In this document: positions 41,327-50,257 of the stretch, one piece after another
Numbering within the stretch: position 1 is the first letter of the stretch
Layout of the letters: each line of letters begins with the position of its first letter
Assembly: GCA_964460305.1 (NCBI GenBank)
Contig: CAYWRA010000001.1
Span: 1 to 64,000 of the forward strand
Length of the DNA stretch: 64,000 nt
DNA from: JAPLCX01 sp964460305
Lineage (GTDB): Bacteria > Auribacterota > Tritonobacteria > UBA1439
Reading direction: 5' to 3'
Program-made: the position numbers and the translations under genes
Notes under the pieces: model-generated
What the model saw: the letters and a program-made list of their open reading frames with translations, nothing else
What the model was told of the DNA's origin: nothing
Database searches by the model: none

Positions 41327-42265
41327 GTGAAACTCATCTTCATGGGGACGCCGGAGTTCGCATTGCCAAGCCTCAATGCGTTTGCGCAGAGCGAACACGA
41401 TATCCTCGCGGTTGTCACACAGCAGGATAAGCCGAAGGGCAGAAGGTTGGTCCCCACTCCTCCAGCGGTGAAGCAGCGCGCCATTGAGCTCGGCCTTAAG
41501 GTATTGCAGCCAGCGAGCCTCATGGATTCGGGCTTCATGAAACAAATTGCGGATATCAGCCCCGATCTAATCGTGGTAGTGGCATATGGAAATTATCTGC
41601 CCCGGTCGCTCTGGGAGCTTCCACGCCGCGGAACGATCAACCTGCATCCGTCGCTGCTGCCGAAATACCGCGGCGCGGCCCCCATTCCGCGCGCAATCCT
41701 CGACGATGAGCATGAGACGGGCGTAACGATTATGTATATCGGAGAGGGGCTGGATGCAGGCGACATAATTGCGCAGGAAAAAGTGCCGATTCCGCCGACG
41801 GCCACCTGTGAGAGCCTCGGTATTCAACTAGCGGAAGCGGGGGGCAGGCTGCTGCTGAAAGCGGTGTGTGACATCGAGCGCGGGATCGCGGCGAGGAGGT
41901 CGCAAGATGGCGGAGCGGCTACACTCGCACCCAAGGTGAGTAAGTCAGAAGGCCTCATCGATTGGAGTTCACTTGCGACGGAGCTTGCCCTGCGCGTGAG
42001 GGCCTTCTATCCGTGGCCGGGCGCATACACCTATTTTACGTCCCACGGCAAGCGTATGCTTTTGAAAGTGCTCGAAGCCGATCCGGACATGGAGGAGGCG
42101 GGCTCCCCCGGAGTGGTTGCCCACTGCGATACGCGGGGTATCCATGTCGGCGCCGGGAAGGGATGCCTTATTCTCAAAGCGGTGCAGCCGGAGGGGAAGA
42201 ACCGCATGACCGCCGCTCAGTTCACCGCGGGCCACCGTGACCTTGCGGGAATGAAACTGGGGTAG
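41327..42265 (+). CDS. fmt: Methionyl-tRNA formyltransferase
   Basis: Formylates initiator Met-tRNA. 312 residues. IFMGTPEFALPSLNAF start, QQDKPKGRR, the folate site NLHPSLLPKYRGAAPI with catalytic Asn/His, and GLDAGDIIAQEKVPI with the Asp. The GTG at 41327 starts VKLIFMG; AAGGGTAGG lies about 10 nt before it. Upstream open codons come from repeat DNA. Functional partner of def. Confidence 0.96.
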   Translation: MKLIFMGTPEFALPSLNAFAQSEHDILAVVTQQDKPKGRRLVPTPPAVKQRAIELGLKVLQPASLMDSGFMKQIADISPDLIVVVAYGNYLPRSLWELPRRGTINLHPSLLPKYRGAAPIPRAILDDEHETGVTIMYIGEGLDAGDIIAQEKVPIPPTATCESLGIQLAEAGGRLLLKAVCDIERGIAARRSQDGGAATLAPKVSKSEGLIDWSSLATELALRVRAFYPWPGAYTYFTSHGKRMLLKVLEADPDMEEAGSPGVVAHCDTRGIHVGAGKGCLILKAVQPEGKNRMTAAQFTAGHRDLAGMKLG

Positions 42266-42362
42266 CTGTAAATTGAGTTAGAACCCGGAATGCAGAATTC
42301 AGAATTCAGAAGATAAAGTCCAGGAGTCAGTATTCTGGCTTCTGAATTCCATGTGTTTTGTC

Positions 42363-43676
42363 ATGTCCAATGGTTCCATGACTGGTCGAGAAATTGCCCT
42401 AACTGTATTGCAAAAGGCGCTGAAGTCCGATGCCTTTATCTCCGAACTGCTCGATCGCGAATTCAAGTCATCGGCGCTGCCGATCGAAGAGCGACGGCTG
42501 GCGACGGAGCTCGCATACGGCTGCCTTCGGCGGAGGGGGACGCTTGACGAGTTCATCGAGAGGTGCGCTGGCAGGAACTTAAGGGAGATAACGCCAGGCA
42601 TCGACGACATCCTCCGGCTTGGAGTGTATCAGCTTATCTACCTCGACCGCGTGCCTCCCTACGCCGCGGTGGACGAAGCGGTAAAACTGGCGAGGCGTTT
42701 CGGCCCGAAGGGTTCGGAAAAGTTTGTCAATGCGGTGCTAAGGAGCGTTCAGCGCCGGCGGGGAGAACCCTTTCCGGCCTCTAGGGAAGAATCCCCGGCG
42801 CGCGCGCTGGCAGTCGTGCACTCCCATCCCCTCTGGTTGGTAGAGCGCTGGCTCAAGCGGTGGGAGAGGGATGAGGTGGAGGCGCTTTGCTCCGCAAATA
42901 ATGCGGTACCCACCCTCACTGTGAGAGTCAATAGATTGAGGATCGACCGCGATGCCCTTATCGCAGCGCTCGCGCGCGAAGGGGTCCGCGCGGTAGTCAA
43001 TAGCGGCCATCCACTCGCGCTAATTATAGAGGAATTACCGCGCCCCGTAAGCGTTCTCGACTCATTCCGCAAGGGTTTATTCCAGGTGCAGGACGTTTCC
43101 GGGATGCGCATAGCCGATCTGTTTGGGGCTCAGCCACGCGAAAGGATCGCCGATCTCTGCGCGGGGCCGGGGGGTAAAGCCACCGCGATTGCCGAGGCGA
43201 TGGGGGATGTGGGTGAAATCATCTGCGTGGAGCTGAGGAAGAAAAAAGCCGACAGGATATCCGAAAACGCAAACCGCCTGGGATTGAGATGCGTTAAGGT
43301 TGTTGTCGGCGATGCGCTGAAGATCAAGAACCTCCTCGGCAGCGATCTTGTGGACCGTGCGCTGGTCGATGCGCCATGTTCGAACACCGGGGTGCTCGGG
43401 AAAAGGCCGGAGGCGCGCTGGCGGCTACGAGAGGGAGACATCACCAGGCTCGCGGAGATCCAGATGGGACTCCTCTCTGCTGCTGCTGCGGCCGTGCGCC
43501 CGGAGGGTGTCCTCGTCTACAGCACCTGTAGCATCGAACCCGAGGAGAACGAGAAGGTGGTCGAGCGCTTCCTGGAAAAATTCCCGGGTTTCGGTATCGA
43601 GGACAGGATCACATTGTATCCGCATACGAGCGGATGCGACGGCGGCTATGCGGCGCGGTTGGTGAGGAATTTTTAA
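42363..43676 (+). CDS. rsmB: 16S rRNA (cytosine967-C5)-methyltransferase RsmB
   Basis: Methylates C967 of 16S rRNA. About 437 residues: an N-terminal NusB-like RNA-binding domain (REIALTVLQKALKSDAFIS; LRLGVYQLIYLDRVPPYAAV) and a C-terminal SAM domain with DLCAGPGGKATAIAE, the catalytic Cys in VDAPCSNTGVLGKRPEARW and YSTCSIEPEENE. Usual partner of fmt. Possible starts at 42351, 42363 and 42378; no clear ribosome-binding site, because the upstream DNA is a GAATTC-rich repeat (42288-42350). Confidence 0.95.
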   Translation: MSNGSMTGREIALTVLQKALKSDAFISELLDREFKSSALPIEERRLATELAYGCLRRRGTLDEFIERCAGRNLREITPGIDDILRLGVYQLIYLDRVPPYAAVDEAVKLARRFGPKGSEKFVNAVLRSVQRRRGEPFPASREESPARALAVVHSHPLWLVERWLKRWERDEVEALCSANNAVPTLTVRVNRLRIDRDALIAALAREGVRAVVNSGHPLALIIEELPRPVSVLDSFRKGLFQVQDVSGMRIADLFGAQPRERIADLCAGPGGKATAIAEAMGDVGEIICVELRKKKADRISENANRLGLRCVKVVVGDALKIKNLLGSDLVDRALVDAPCSNTGVLGKRPEARWRLREGDITRLAEIQMGLLSAAAAAVRPEGVLVYSTCSIEPEENEKVVERFLEKFPGFGIEDRITLYPHTSGCDGGYAARLVRNF

Positions 43677-43984
43677 CCACAGAGGCACGGAGGACACGGA
43701 GAGACGCTTTTTCACAAAGAGTAAAAGAGGACAAGAGTTTATGCTGTAAGAGATCCGTTACTTTACGATCTTCTCTTCCTCTCTTTTACTCTTTGTGAGG
43801 TTCTTATTTCTCTGTGGAGTTCTCCCCCGAAGTGGCCCCTTGGGGGTGTGGTCGAAATTAATCCAAGGTTTAACTCTTGTATTTCTCAATGAACTCAGTA
43901 TTTTCTCAGTGAACTCTGTGGTTTTATTTAAAATGATTTTGTGCAATATGGGAATACTCCGGTATGTGTGAGAGATCGATTCGT
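43677..43984 (+). repeat. 308-nt intergenic composite, nested inverted repeats (rsmB-propeller gene)
   Basis: Outer words CCACAGAGGCACGGAGGACA and TTTCTCTGTGGAG; inner arms CACAAAGAGTAAAAGAGG (43713-43730) and CCTCTCTTTTACTCTTTGTG (43778-43797). Then a short GTGGCCCCTTGGGGG block and two CTCAGTGAACTC words ending in CTCTGTGGTTTTAT. No gene or promoter recognised. Confidence 0.8.
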
Positions 43985-45670
43985 ATGAAGATCGGCATCA
44001 TGGTGGTGACGTTATTCTGCGCGTCAATGGCCTGGAGCGCGCCTGAAGCGCCTACCATGCCGGACAGCGCGGAGATCGTATGGCGGTTCCGCGCGCATGG
44101 GCCGGTGAACGGTTCTCCGGTGATATCTGGGGACAAGGCTTATTTCGCGGCGGGTGACGGTTGCCTTTATTGCGTGGACCCGGAGACGGGGGAGGTGGCC
44201 TGGAAATTCCAAGCGCGGCACAAGGGCCTCGGCACGCCGGCGATTGCGGATGGGAAGATCGTGTTCGCCTCGAACTACTTTGAGATGAAACAGGTAAATG
44301 GAAAGGGCCAGGCCGAGGAGAAAGGGCTGCTCTACTGCCTCGATGAAGCCGGCGGAAAAGAGATATGGAAGAAACGGTTCCCCGATCGCGTGCTTGCGAC
44401 GCCTCTCGTGTCGGATGATCGAGTGTATCTAGGCGGGATGGACAGACGGTTCTCATGCCTCGATATCGGGGATGGGAAGGAGATATGGGACATGCCCGTT
44501 CGCGGCGTAATCCCATCATCTGCCGTCGTGGTTGATGGGAAGATTGTCTTCGGCAGTGAGGACAGTAACGTTTACTGCGTCGATGCTGAAACCGGCAGCA
44601 GGCTATGGAAGATCGATTTGAAATCACCCGTGAGCGCGCCTCCGGTGACGGCGGGAGGGAAAATATTCGTAGGCGTCAGAAGCGGTGCGATGCACTGCCT
44701 CGACGCCCGCACGGGGAAAAAACTTTGGCACGCGAAGACCGGCAAAGAGATCCGGGCCGCCGCAGCGGTTGAAGGCGATCGCCTGGTTGTTGGTTCCATG
44801 AACGGTAGTATTTATTGCTGGGCTGTGGAGAGCGGCATGCGGCTCTGGACGTTCAAGACGGGGTCTCCGGTGGTGAGCTCGGCCTGTATCTCGCGGGGGC
44901 GGCTCGTGGTGGGGGGGCTGGATGGATGCCTTTATTGCATTGATATGAAGAGGGGCGGGTTGGTCTGGAAGTTGAAGGTTGAAGGGAAGATTGCGTCGTC
45001 GCCCGCTCTCTCGGAGGGGAGGATTTATTTCGGTTCCGATGCGTGTGTCGCATACTGCGTCGGTCCAAAGCGCGTGGTGGAGCAAAAGGAAAGGACTCCC
45101 CTGACCATGAACGGGGAAGAGTTTGCCCGCTCACTCGCGCGCGCCGAGGCGCTTTTTGACAAAGGGAGTTACCGGGATGCGGTGATTATTTGCAGGGGGC
45201 TGGTCGAAGCCCAAGAGGACTCGGCCGCTGCGCGCATGCAACTGGGGCGCGGCTTGGAGGCGTTGGGCGATGTTGCGAGCGCCGAGCACGAATATAAGCT
45301 TGCGGTGCAGTTGCAACCGCGGGACGTTGCATGCCGTAATACTTACGGGAAATATCTCGCGCGGCTGGGCAGGGTCAAGGAGGCGATGGCTGAATTCGAC
45401 TACGCCATGAAGATCGCCCCCGCCGATCCCGCGGCGTACGTCAATTCGGCGAATATCTGCGTGATGGAGGGGGAAACAGGAAAGGCCGAGGCGCGGTTCC
45501 GTCTCGCGCTCGATCGCCGGAAGGACGATCCGGAAGTGTTGCTCGGCCTCGCGGGGCTCTATATGGGTGAGTTCCAATATGAGAAGGCGCGTCCGTTGAT
45601 CGAACGCTGCCTTAAGGCCAGTCCGGGGAACGCGCGCGCTACGGAGCTGCTCGGCCAGATAAAAAAATGA
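43985..45670 (+). CDS. Exported PQQ-type beta-propeller protein with C-terminal TPR domain
   Basis: About 561 residues. A signal peptide (MKIGIMVVTLFCASMAWSA) is followed by repeated propeller blades, each with a consensus like GCLYCVDPETGEVAWKF, NVYCVDAETGSRLWKI and CLYCIDMKRGGLVWKL (about residues 25-365), as in BamB and PQQ-domain proteins. Then TPR units (GSYRDAVIICRGLVEAQEDS; HEYKLAVQLQPRDVACRNTY; AEFDYAMKIAPADPAAYVNS) occupy about 380-560. Probably periplasmic, scaffolding or substrate-binding. No quinoprotein catalytic residues were looked for reliably. Monocistronic. Confidence 0.85.
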   Translation: MKIGIMVVTLFCASMAWSAPEAPTMPDSAEIVWRFRAHGPVNGSPVISGDKAYFAAGDGCLYCVDPETGEVAWKFQARHKGLGTPAIADGKIVFASNYFEMKQVNGKGQAEEKGLLYCLDEAGGKEIWKKRFPDRVLATPLVSDDRVYLGGMDRRFSCLDIGDGKEIWDMPVRGVIPSSAVVVDGKIVFGSEDSNVYCVDAETGSRLWKIDLKSPVSAPPVTAGGKIFVGVRSGAMHCLDARTGKKLWHAKTGKEIRAAAAVEGDRLVVGSMNGSIYCWAVESGMRLWTFKTGSPVVSSACISRGRLVVGGLDGCLYCIDMKRGGLVWKLKVEGKIASSPALSEGRIYFGSDACVAYCVGPKRVVEQKERTPLTMNGEEFARSLARAEALFDKGSYRDAVIICRGLVEAQEDSAAARMQLGRGLEALGDVASAEHEYKLAVQLQPRDVACRNTYGKYLARLGRVKEAMAEFDYAMKIAPADPAAYVNSANICVMEGETGKAEARFRLALDRRKDDPEVLLGLAGLYMGEFQYEKARPLIERCLKASPGNARATELLGQIKK

Positions 45671-46046
45671 CGTTGTAATAATGAAAAACCACAGAGCGCA
45701 CATAGAGATACACAGAGGGCACGGAGGGAACTGGGCAGTTGTCTTACAAAGAGTGAAAGAGGGGAAGAGAGAGTGGGGGGACCGCCGGCTTATTCGTGAG
45801 CGAAGAAAAGGAACCGCGGATATCGCGGATTGCGCGGATATGATAGAAGCTGGGATACAGGAGCCAGAATTTATGATTCTGTATTCTGGATTCCAACTCA
45901 ATTGCGTTCCCCCCCGTCCCGTCCCGTCCCGAAGGGATCCCGTCGGGGCGTGTTCATTCGTGGTTGAAGATAATTTATGGTTCCCCTCAGTGATCTCAGT
46001 GTCTTCTCTGTGATCTCTGTGGTTTACAATGATCGGGAATGTCGGG
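45671..46046 (+). repeat. 376-nt intergenic repeat mosaic before uvrB
   Basis: CCACAGAGCGCACATAGAGA and ACAGAGGGCACGG (45690-45725), TTGTCTTACAAAGAGTGAAAGAGG (in part), ACCGCGGATATCGCGGATTGCGCGGAT (in part, about 45812-45838), GAATTTATGATTCTGTATTC (45868-45892), CCCGTCCCGAAGGGATCCCG (45920-45942), CTCAGTGATCTCAGTG and CTCTGTGATCTCTGTGG up to uvrB. No gene or RNA recognised. Confidence 0.8.
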
Positions 46047-48032
46047 ATGGCCCAATTCAAGCTGGTTTCAAAGCTCGAACCGTGCGGAGATCAGCCGCAG
46101 GCGATCGCCTCGCTGACCGAGGGCGTGAGAAATGGCCTGCGCCATCAGACGCTCCTCGGCGTGACCGGATCGGGCAAGACGTTTACCATGGCGAACGTCA
46201 TCTCACGCATCGGATTCCCCACCCTCGTGCTTGCGCCGAACAAGACCCTTGCCGCCCAGCTCTTCTCGGAATTCAAGCTCTTCTTCCCGGAGAACGCCGT
46301 CGGCTTCTTCGTGAGCTACTATGATTATTACCAGCCTGAGGCCTATATCCCGCAGACCGATACCTACATCGAGAAGGATGCCTCGATCAACGACCGGATC
46401 GACAAGCTGAGGCATGAGGCCACGACGATGCTCTCCGAACGGGGGGACGTGATTATCGTGGCGAGCGTCTCGGCGATATACGGCCTGGGGGTGCCGGAGG
46501 ACTATCGTGGGATGAACGTGAAGATCGTGCGCGGGATGAGGCTCGACCGCGACGATCTGCTGCGCGCCCTCGTGAAGATCCAGTATGCGCGCGGCGACTA
46601 TGATTTCCACCGCGGCACCTTCAGGGTGAGAGGCGACGTGGTTGAGATATTCCCGGCGCATGAGGAGGAGCATGCCATACGGGTGGAATTTTCGGACGAC
46701 CTTGTCGAAGCGGCATCGGAGATCGACCCTCTCCGGGGCGTGGTGGTGAAACCATACGGCGAGATCGCCGTCTATCCCACGAGCCACTACGTGACGCCCG
46801 AGGACCGGTTGAAGAGGGCGCTTGTGACCATCCGCGACGAGCTCGAAGCGCGTCACCGGGAGTTGTCCCAGGCTGGGAAGCTGATCGAGGCGCAGCGGGT
46901 CCGGCAGCGCGTCGAGTACGATCTGGAACTCCTGGGGGAATTCGGCTTCTGCTCCGGAATCGAGAACTACTCGCGGCACCTCGACGGGCGTCAGCCGGGG
47001 CAGCCGCCGGCGACGCTGCTGAGTTATTTCCCGGAGAACTACCTGATCTTCATAGACGAAAGCCACGTGACGGTGCCACAACTCAACGGCATGTACCAGG
47101 GGGACCGTTCGCGCAAAGGGACGCTTGTGGAATATGGGTTCAGGTTGCCCTCGGCGCTGGATAATCGCCCGCTCTCGTTCGCCGAGTTCGAGACCGTTGC
47201 CAAGCAGGTGATCTACGTGTCGGCGACCCCGGGTGGTTATGAGCGCGAGAAAAGCAGCGGCCGGGTTGTGGAGCAGATGGTGAGGCCCACGGGTCTCATC
47301 GATCCGGAGATTATCATCAGGCCGGCCGTGCATCAGGTTGATGACCTGATCGGGGAGATTCGAAAGACGGTCGGGAAAGGAGAGAGGGCGCTGGTCACGA
47401 CGTTGACCAAGCGGACCGCGGAGGACCTTGCGGACTACCTCGGTGAGATCGGGATCAGGGTGCGTTACCTGCATTCCGACATAGGGACGCTCGATCGGGT
47501 TCAGATTCTCCGGGGCTTAAGGCGGGGCGAATACGACGTGCTTGTTGGCATCAACCTTCTCCGCGAGGGGCTCGACCTTCCCGAGGTATCGCTCGTCGCC
47601 GTCCTTGATGCCGACAAGGAGGGGTTTTTGCGGTCGGAGACCTCGCTGATCCAGACGTGCGGCAGAGCGGCGCGGAACGTCAACGGCCGTGCGGTCCTCT
47701 ACGCCGAGACCCGCACCCGCTCGATAGAGGCGGCTGTGCGTGAATCGACGAGGCGGCGTGAAGCTCAGATTGCATACAACACGACGCACGGCATTACTCC
47801 CCGGACGGTGCAAAAAGCGCTGGGCGACGTCATTGGTGAGATCTGCGAGGCCGATTATGTGACCGTGCGCTCGAAGGCGATCGAGGTGCGCGATCTCGCT
47901 GAGATACGGAAGAGGTTAGAGAGGTTGAAGAAGCAGATGCTGGACGCCGCTACCCGGTATGACTACGAGGCCGCCGCCGAGCTGAGGGACCGGATGTTCG
48001 AGCTGGAGCAGTTGGATCTGGATCTGAGATAG
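46047..48032 (+). CDS. uvrB: Excinuclease ABC subunit B
   Basis: Damage-verification helicase of nucleotide excision repair. About 661 residues. Walker A GVTGSGKT at 38-45; beta-hairpin region SYYDYYQPEAYIPQTDTYI; DESHVT; QTCGRAARNVNGRAVLY; and the C-terminal UVR motif MLDAATRYDYEAAAELRDRM. The ATG at 46047 (MAQFKLVS) fits the family start; ATG 46029 is in frame and possible. UvrC follows after about 200 nt of repeats. Confidence 0.98.
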   Translation: MAQFKLVSKLEPCGDQPQAIASLTEGVRNGLRHQTLLGVTGSGKTFTMANVISRIGFPTLVLAPNKTLAAQLFSEFKLFFPENAVGFFVSYYDYYQPEAYIPQTDTYIEKDASINDRIDKLRHEATTMLSERGDVIIVASVSAIYGLGVPEDYRGMNVKIVRGMRLDRDDLLRALVKIQYARGDYDFHRGTFRVRGDVVEIFPAHEEEHAIRVEFSDDLVEAASEIDPLRGVVVKPYGEIAVYPTSHYVTPEDRLKRALVTIRDELEARHRELSQAGKLIEAQRVRQRVEYDLELLGEFGFCSGIENYSRHLDGRQPGQPPATLLSYFPENYLIFIDESHVTVPQLNGMYQGDRSRKGTLVEYGFRLPSALDNRPLSFAEFETVAKQVIYVSATPGGYEREKSSGRVVEQMVRPTGLIDPEIIIRPAVHQVDDLIGEIRKTVGKGERALVTTLTKRTAEDLADYLGEIGIRVRYLHSDIGTLDRVQILRGLRRGEYDVLVGINLLREGLDLPEVSLVAVLDADKEGFLRSETSLIQTCGRAARNVNGRAVLYAETRTRSIEAAVRESTRRREAQIAYNTTHGITPRTVQKALGDVIGEICEADYVTVRSKAIEVRDLAEIRKRLERLKKQMLDAATRYDYEAAAELRDRMFELEQLDLDLR

Positions 48033-48237
48033 TGAATTTTGCCGCGGATTCACGCGGATAAACGCAGATTTTTCACCACGGAGATAGCGAATATTTTTGC
48101 ACCTGATTTCTCTGATATGCTCTGATAGTCAGGTTAATCGGGTAAATCAGGCGCTAAAAATATCTGTAGCTTACCGTTAATATCGGGGTTTGGGATTTGG
48201 GATTTGGGATTTCGCAAGGGATTTGGGATTTTATATT
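48033..48237 (+). repeat. Repeat tract between uvrB and uvrC
   Basis: GCGGATTCACGCGGATAAACG, CACCTGATTTCTCTGATATG and TCAGGTTAATCGGGTAAATCAGG (in parts; the same words occur at 63877-63932), then six GGGATTT-like units (48182-48230) ending 9 nt before uvrC. Confidence 0.8.
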
Positions 48238-50058
48238 ATGGCCTTGACAACGGACACACTCCGCCGCCTTCCCCATAAGCCCGGCGTTTATCTCATGAAG
48301 GGCGCCTCGGGGGACGTGCTTTATGTGGGTAAGGCGATCGACCTGCGCCGCCGCGTTTCCTCGCACGTACACGGCCGTAAGGGTTCGCAGCTCCTCGTCC
48401 GCGCCGCGATTTCAGGTGTGAGCGAGGTGGATTATATCGTTACCGACACGGAAAAGGAGGCGCTTCTACTCGAAAACAGCCTTATCAAGGAACACAAGCC
48501 GCGCTACAACGTGAAGCTCAAGGACGATAGCAGCTACGCGCACATTCGCCTATCCATAAACGAGGAATACCCAGCCCTGACGATCGCCAGGAAACTCCAG
48601 AAGGACGGCGCCAGGTATTTCGGGCCCTATTCGTCTGCGGATGCGGCGCGCACCACGGTGCGGTTTCTCCGGAGAATATTCCCGCTCAGGAGCTGTAGCA
48701 ACGCGGAGCTCTTGCGCAGGAGGCGTCCCTGCATCAAATATCAGATCAAGCGGTGCTCCGGCCCCTGCTGCGGCATGATCGACCGGGCCGGTTACCGGGA
48801 TCTCGTGGATCGCACCGGGCTGTTCCTCTCGGGCAAGGTCGCGAGTCTCGTCTCATTGCTTGAGAAAGGGATGCTGAGAGAGGCTGGTGAGATGCACTAT
48901 GAGCGGGCCGGGGAGATAAGGAACACCATTCGGGCTATCGGGAAAACCGTCGAGCAGCAGAAGAGCGTCTCTCCCGATGAAACCGATCGGGATGCGATCG
49001 GGATCTACCGGCAGGGGGAGCGGGGGGAGGCGGTGATCCTCTGCGTGCGAGGGGGGAAGCTAATCGGGAAAAGGGCGATCGCCATCGAGGGTATTTCCAA
49101 AGACGAGGCCGCCGTCGTCAGGGAAATCCTCCTCGATCATTATCTTGGGGGCGCATGGATACCTCCGTTGATCCTCACCCCGGCCCTTCCGGAGGATCGT
49201 CATGCGATCGAGTCGCTGCTTGAGGGAGAGAAGGGGGGAGGGAGAGTACGGATCCTCGCCCCCGGGCGAGGAGTCCAGAGGGGCCTCGTCACCCTCGCAT
49301 CCACGAATGCGGAAGCGTCGTTCGTCTCGCGCGGCGAGGGAGAACTCGATCGTAAGCGGATACTCGATGAAATGGCGCGCGCCTTTCGTCTGCCGGCGCC
49401 GCCCGTCAGGATCGAGTGCGTGGACATTTCGAACATGGCGGGGGATTCGGCGGTTGGGGCCGTCGTGGCGTTCAGGGAGGGGATCCCTTACAAGGAGGGC
49501 TACAGAAGGTTCCATGTAAGGTTGGAGGGCGGGGCCGATGATTGCCGGATGATCTACGAGGTCCTCACGCGCAGGATCCGGCGTGCGTTGCAATCGGATG
49601 CGCTCCCACATCTTATTATGGTGGACGGCGGCAGGGGACAGCTCCATGCGGCGGTGAAGGCGCTCGCCGATCTCGGGGTAACGGGGGTCGCCGTGATCGC
49701 CATCGCCAAGGAACGCCGCCGCGGTCGGGAAACACCGGACCGCATCTTCCTTGAGGGGAGAAAGAACGCCATCGCCCTCAGCCCGGGCTCGAAGGTCACT
49801 TTCTTCCTTCAGAGGATCAGGGACGAGGCGCACCGCTTCGCGATACGCGGCCATCGCGGTCTGAAAAGGCGGCGGCTCCTGGTTTCCGAGCTTGAGGGGA
49901 TCGTAGGGATCGGCGGAAAGAGGAGCGCCATGCTCCTAGGCAGGTTCGGCGACATGGGGGGCATCGCCGCCGCTACCCTGGAGGAGCTTACTCGCGTGCT
50001 CGGCGACCGCTCCGTCGCCCAGCGGGTGCGCGATTATCTCAAAGGTGCGGATCTTTAA
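48238..50058 (+). CDS. uvrC: Excinuclease ABC subunit C
   Basis: Dual-incision nuclease of excision repair. 606 residues. N-terminal GIY-YIG nuclease (PGVYLMKGASGDVLYVGKAI), Cys-rich RPCIKYQIKRCSGPCCGMID, UVR motif (EAGEMHYERAGEIRNTI), RNase-H-like C-terminal nuclease with ECVDISNMAGDSAVGA and LIMVDGGRGQLHAA, and a terminal HhH pair (GIVGIGGKRSAMLLGRFG). The ATG at 48238 is correct; the upstream frame (MGFGIWDFARDLGFYI) is repeat-encoded. Confidence 0.97.
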   Translation: MALTTDTLRRLPHKPGVYLMKGASGDVLYVGKAIDLRRRVSSHVHGRKGSQLLVRAAISGVSEVDYIVTDTEKEALLLENSLIKEHKPRYNVKLKDDSSYAHIRLSINEEYPALTIARKLQKDGARYFGPYSSADAARTTVRFLRRIFPLRSCSNAELLRRRRPCIKYQIKRCSGPCCGMIDRAGYRDLVDRTGLFLSGKVASLVSLLEKGMLREAGEMHYERAGEIRNTIRAIGKTVEQQKSVSPDETDRDAIGIYRQGERGEAVILCVRGGKLIGKRAIAIEGISKDEAAVVREILLDHYLGGAWIPPLILTPALPEDRHAIESLLEGEKGGGRVRILAPGRGVQRGLVTLASTNAEASFVSRGEGELDRKRILDEMARAFRLPAPPVRIECVDISNMAGDSAVGAVVAFREGIPYKEGYRRFHVRLEGGADDCRMIYEVLTRRIRRALQSDALPHLIMVDGGRGQLHAAVKALADLGVTGVAVIAIAKERRRGRETPDRIFLEGRKNAIALSPGSKVTFFLQRIRDEAHRFAIRGHRGLKRRRLLVSELEGIVGIGGKRSAMLLGRFGDMGGIAAATLEELTRVLGDRSVAQRVRDYLKGADL

Positions 50059-50189
50059 CGTGACGTTTCTCCTCCGCGGTAGCAACCGGTCGCGGTGCCA
50101 GCGGGCCAAATTTAACGAGACAATCGATTTTTTGCTTCTCAAATGCCGAGCATAAATATTTGATTCCGAATAAGGTCGCCGCCTGCGCA

Positions 50190-50218
50190 TTGCGGAGTAT
50201 GGGTTGATGATATATAAT
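50190..50218 (+). promoter_or_regulatory. Sigma70-type promoter for the HD-GYP regulator
   Basis: TTGCGG (50190-50195), 17-nt spacer, TATAAT (50213-50218); transcript start expected near 50225, about 30 nt before the start codon. Confidence 0.6.
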
Positions 50219-50257
50219 ATACCCACTTCACCAATAAACCGATCGTAACACGCGCGT

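Noticed and set aside
45671..46046. tRNA or other structured RNA gene
   Set aside because: No T-loop or anticodon-arm pattern found; the structure visible is explained by inverted repeat words.
46203..47474. 423-codon open frame on the minus strand across uvrB
   Set aside because: Shadow of uvrB; low-complexity, no motif.
48182..48230. Telomere-like repeat
   Set aside because: GGGATTT resembles plant-type telomere words only loosely, and the arrays are internal and scattered between genes.
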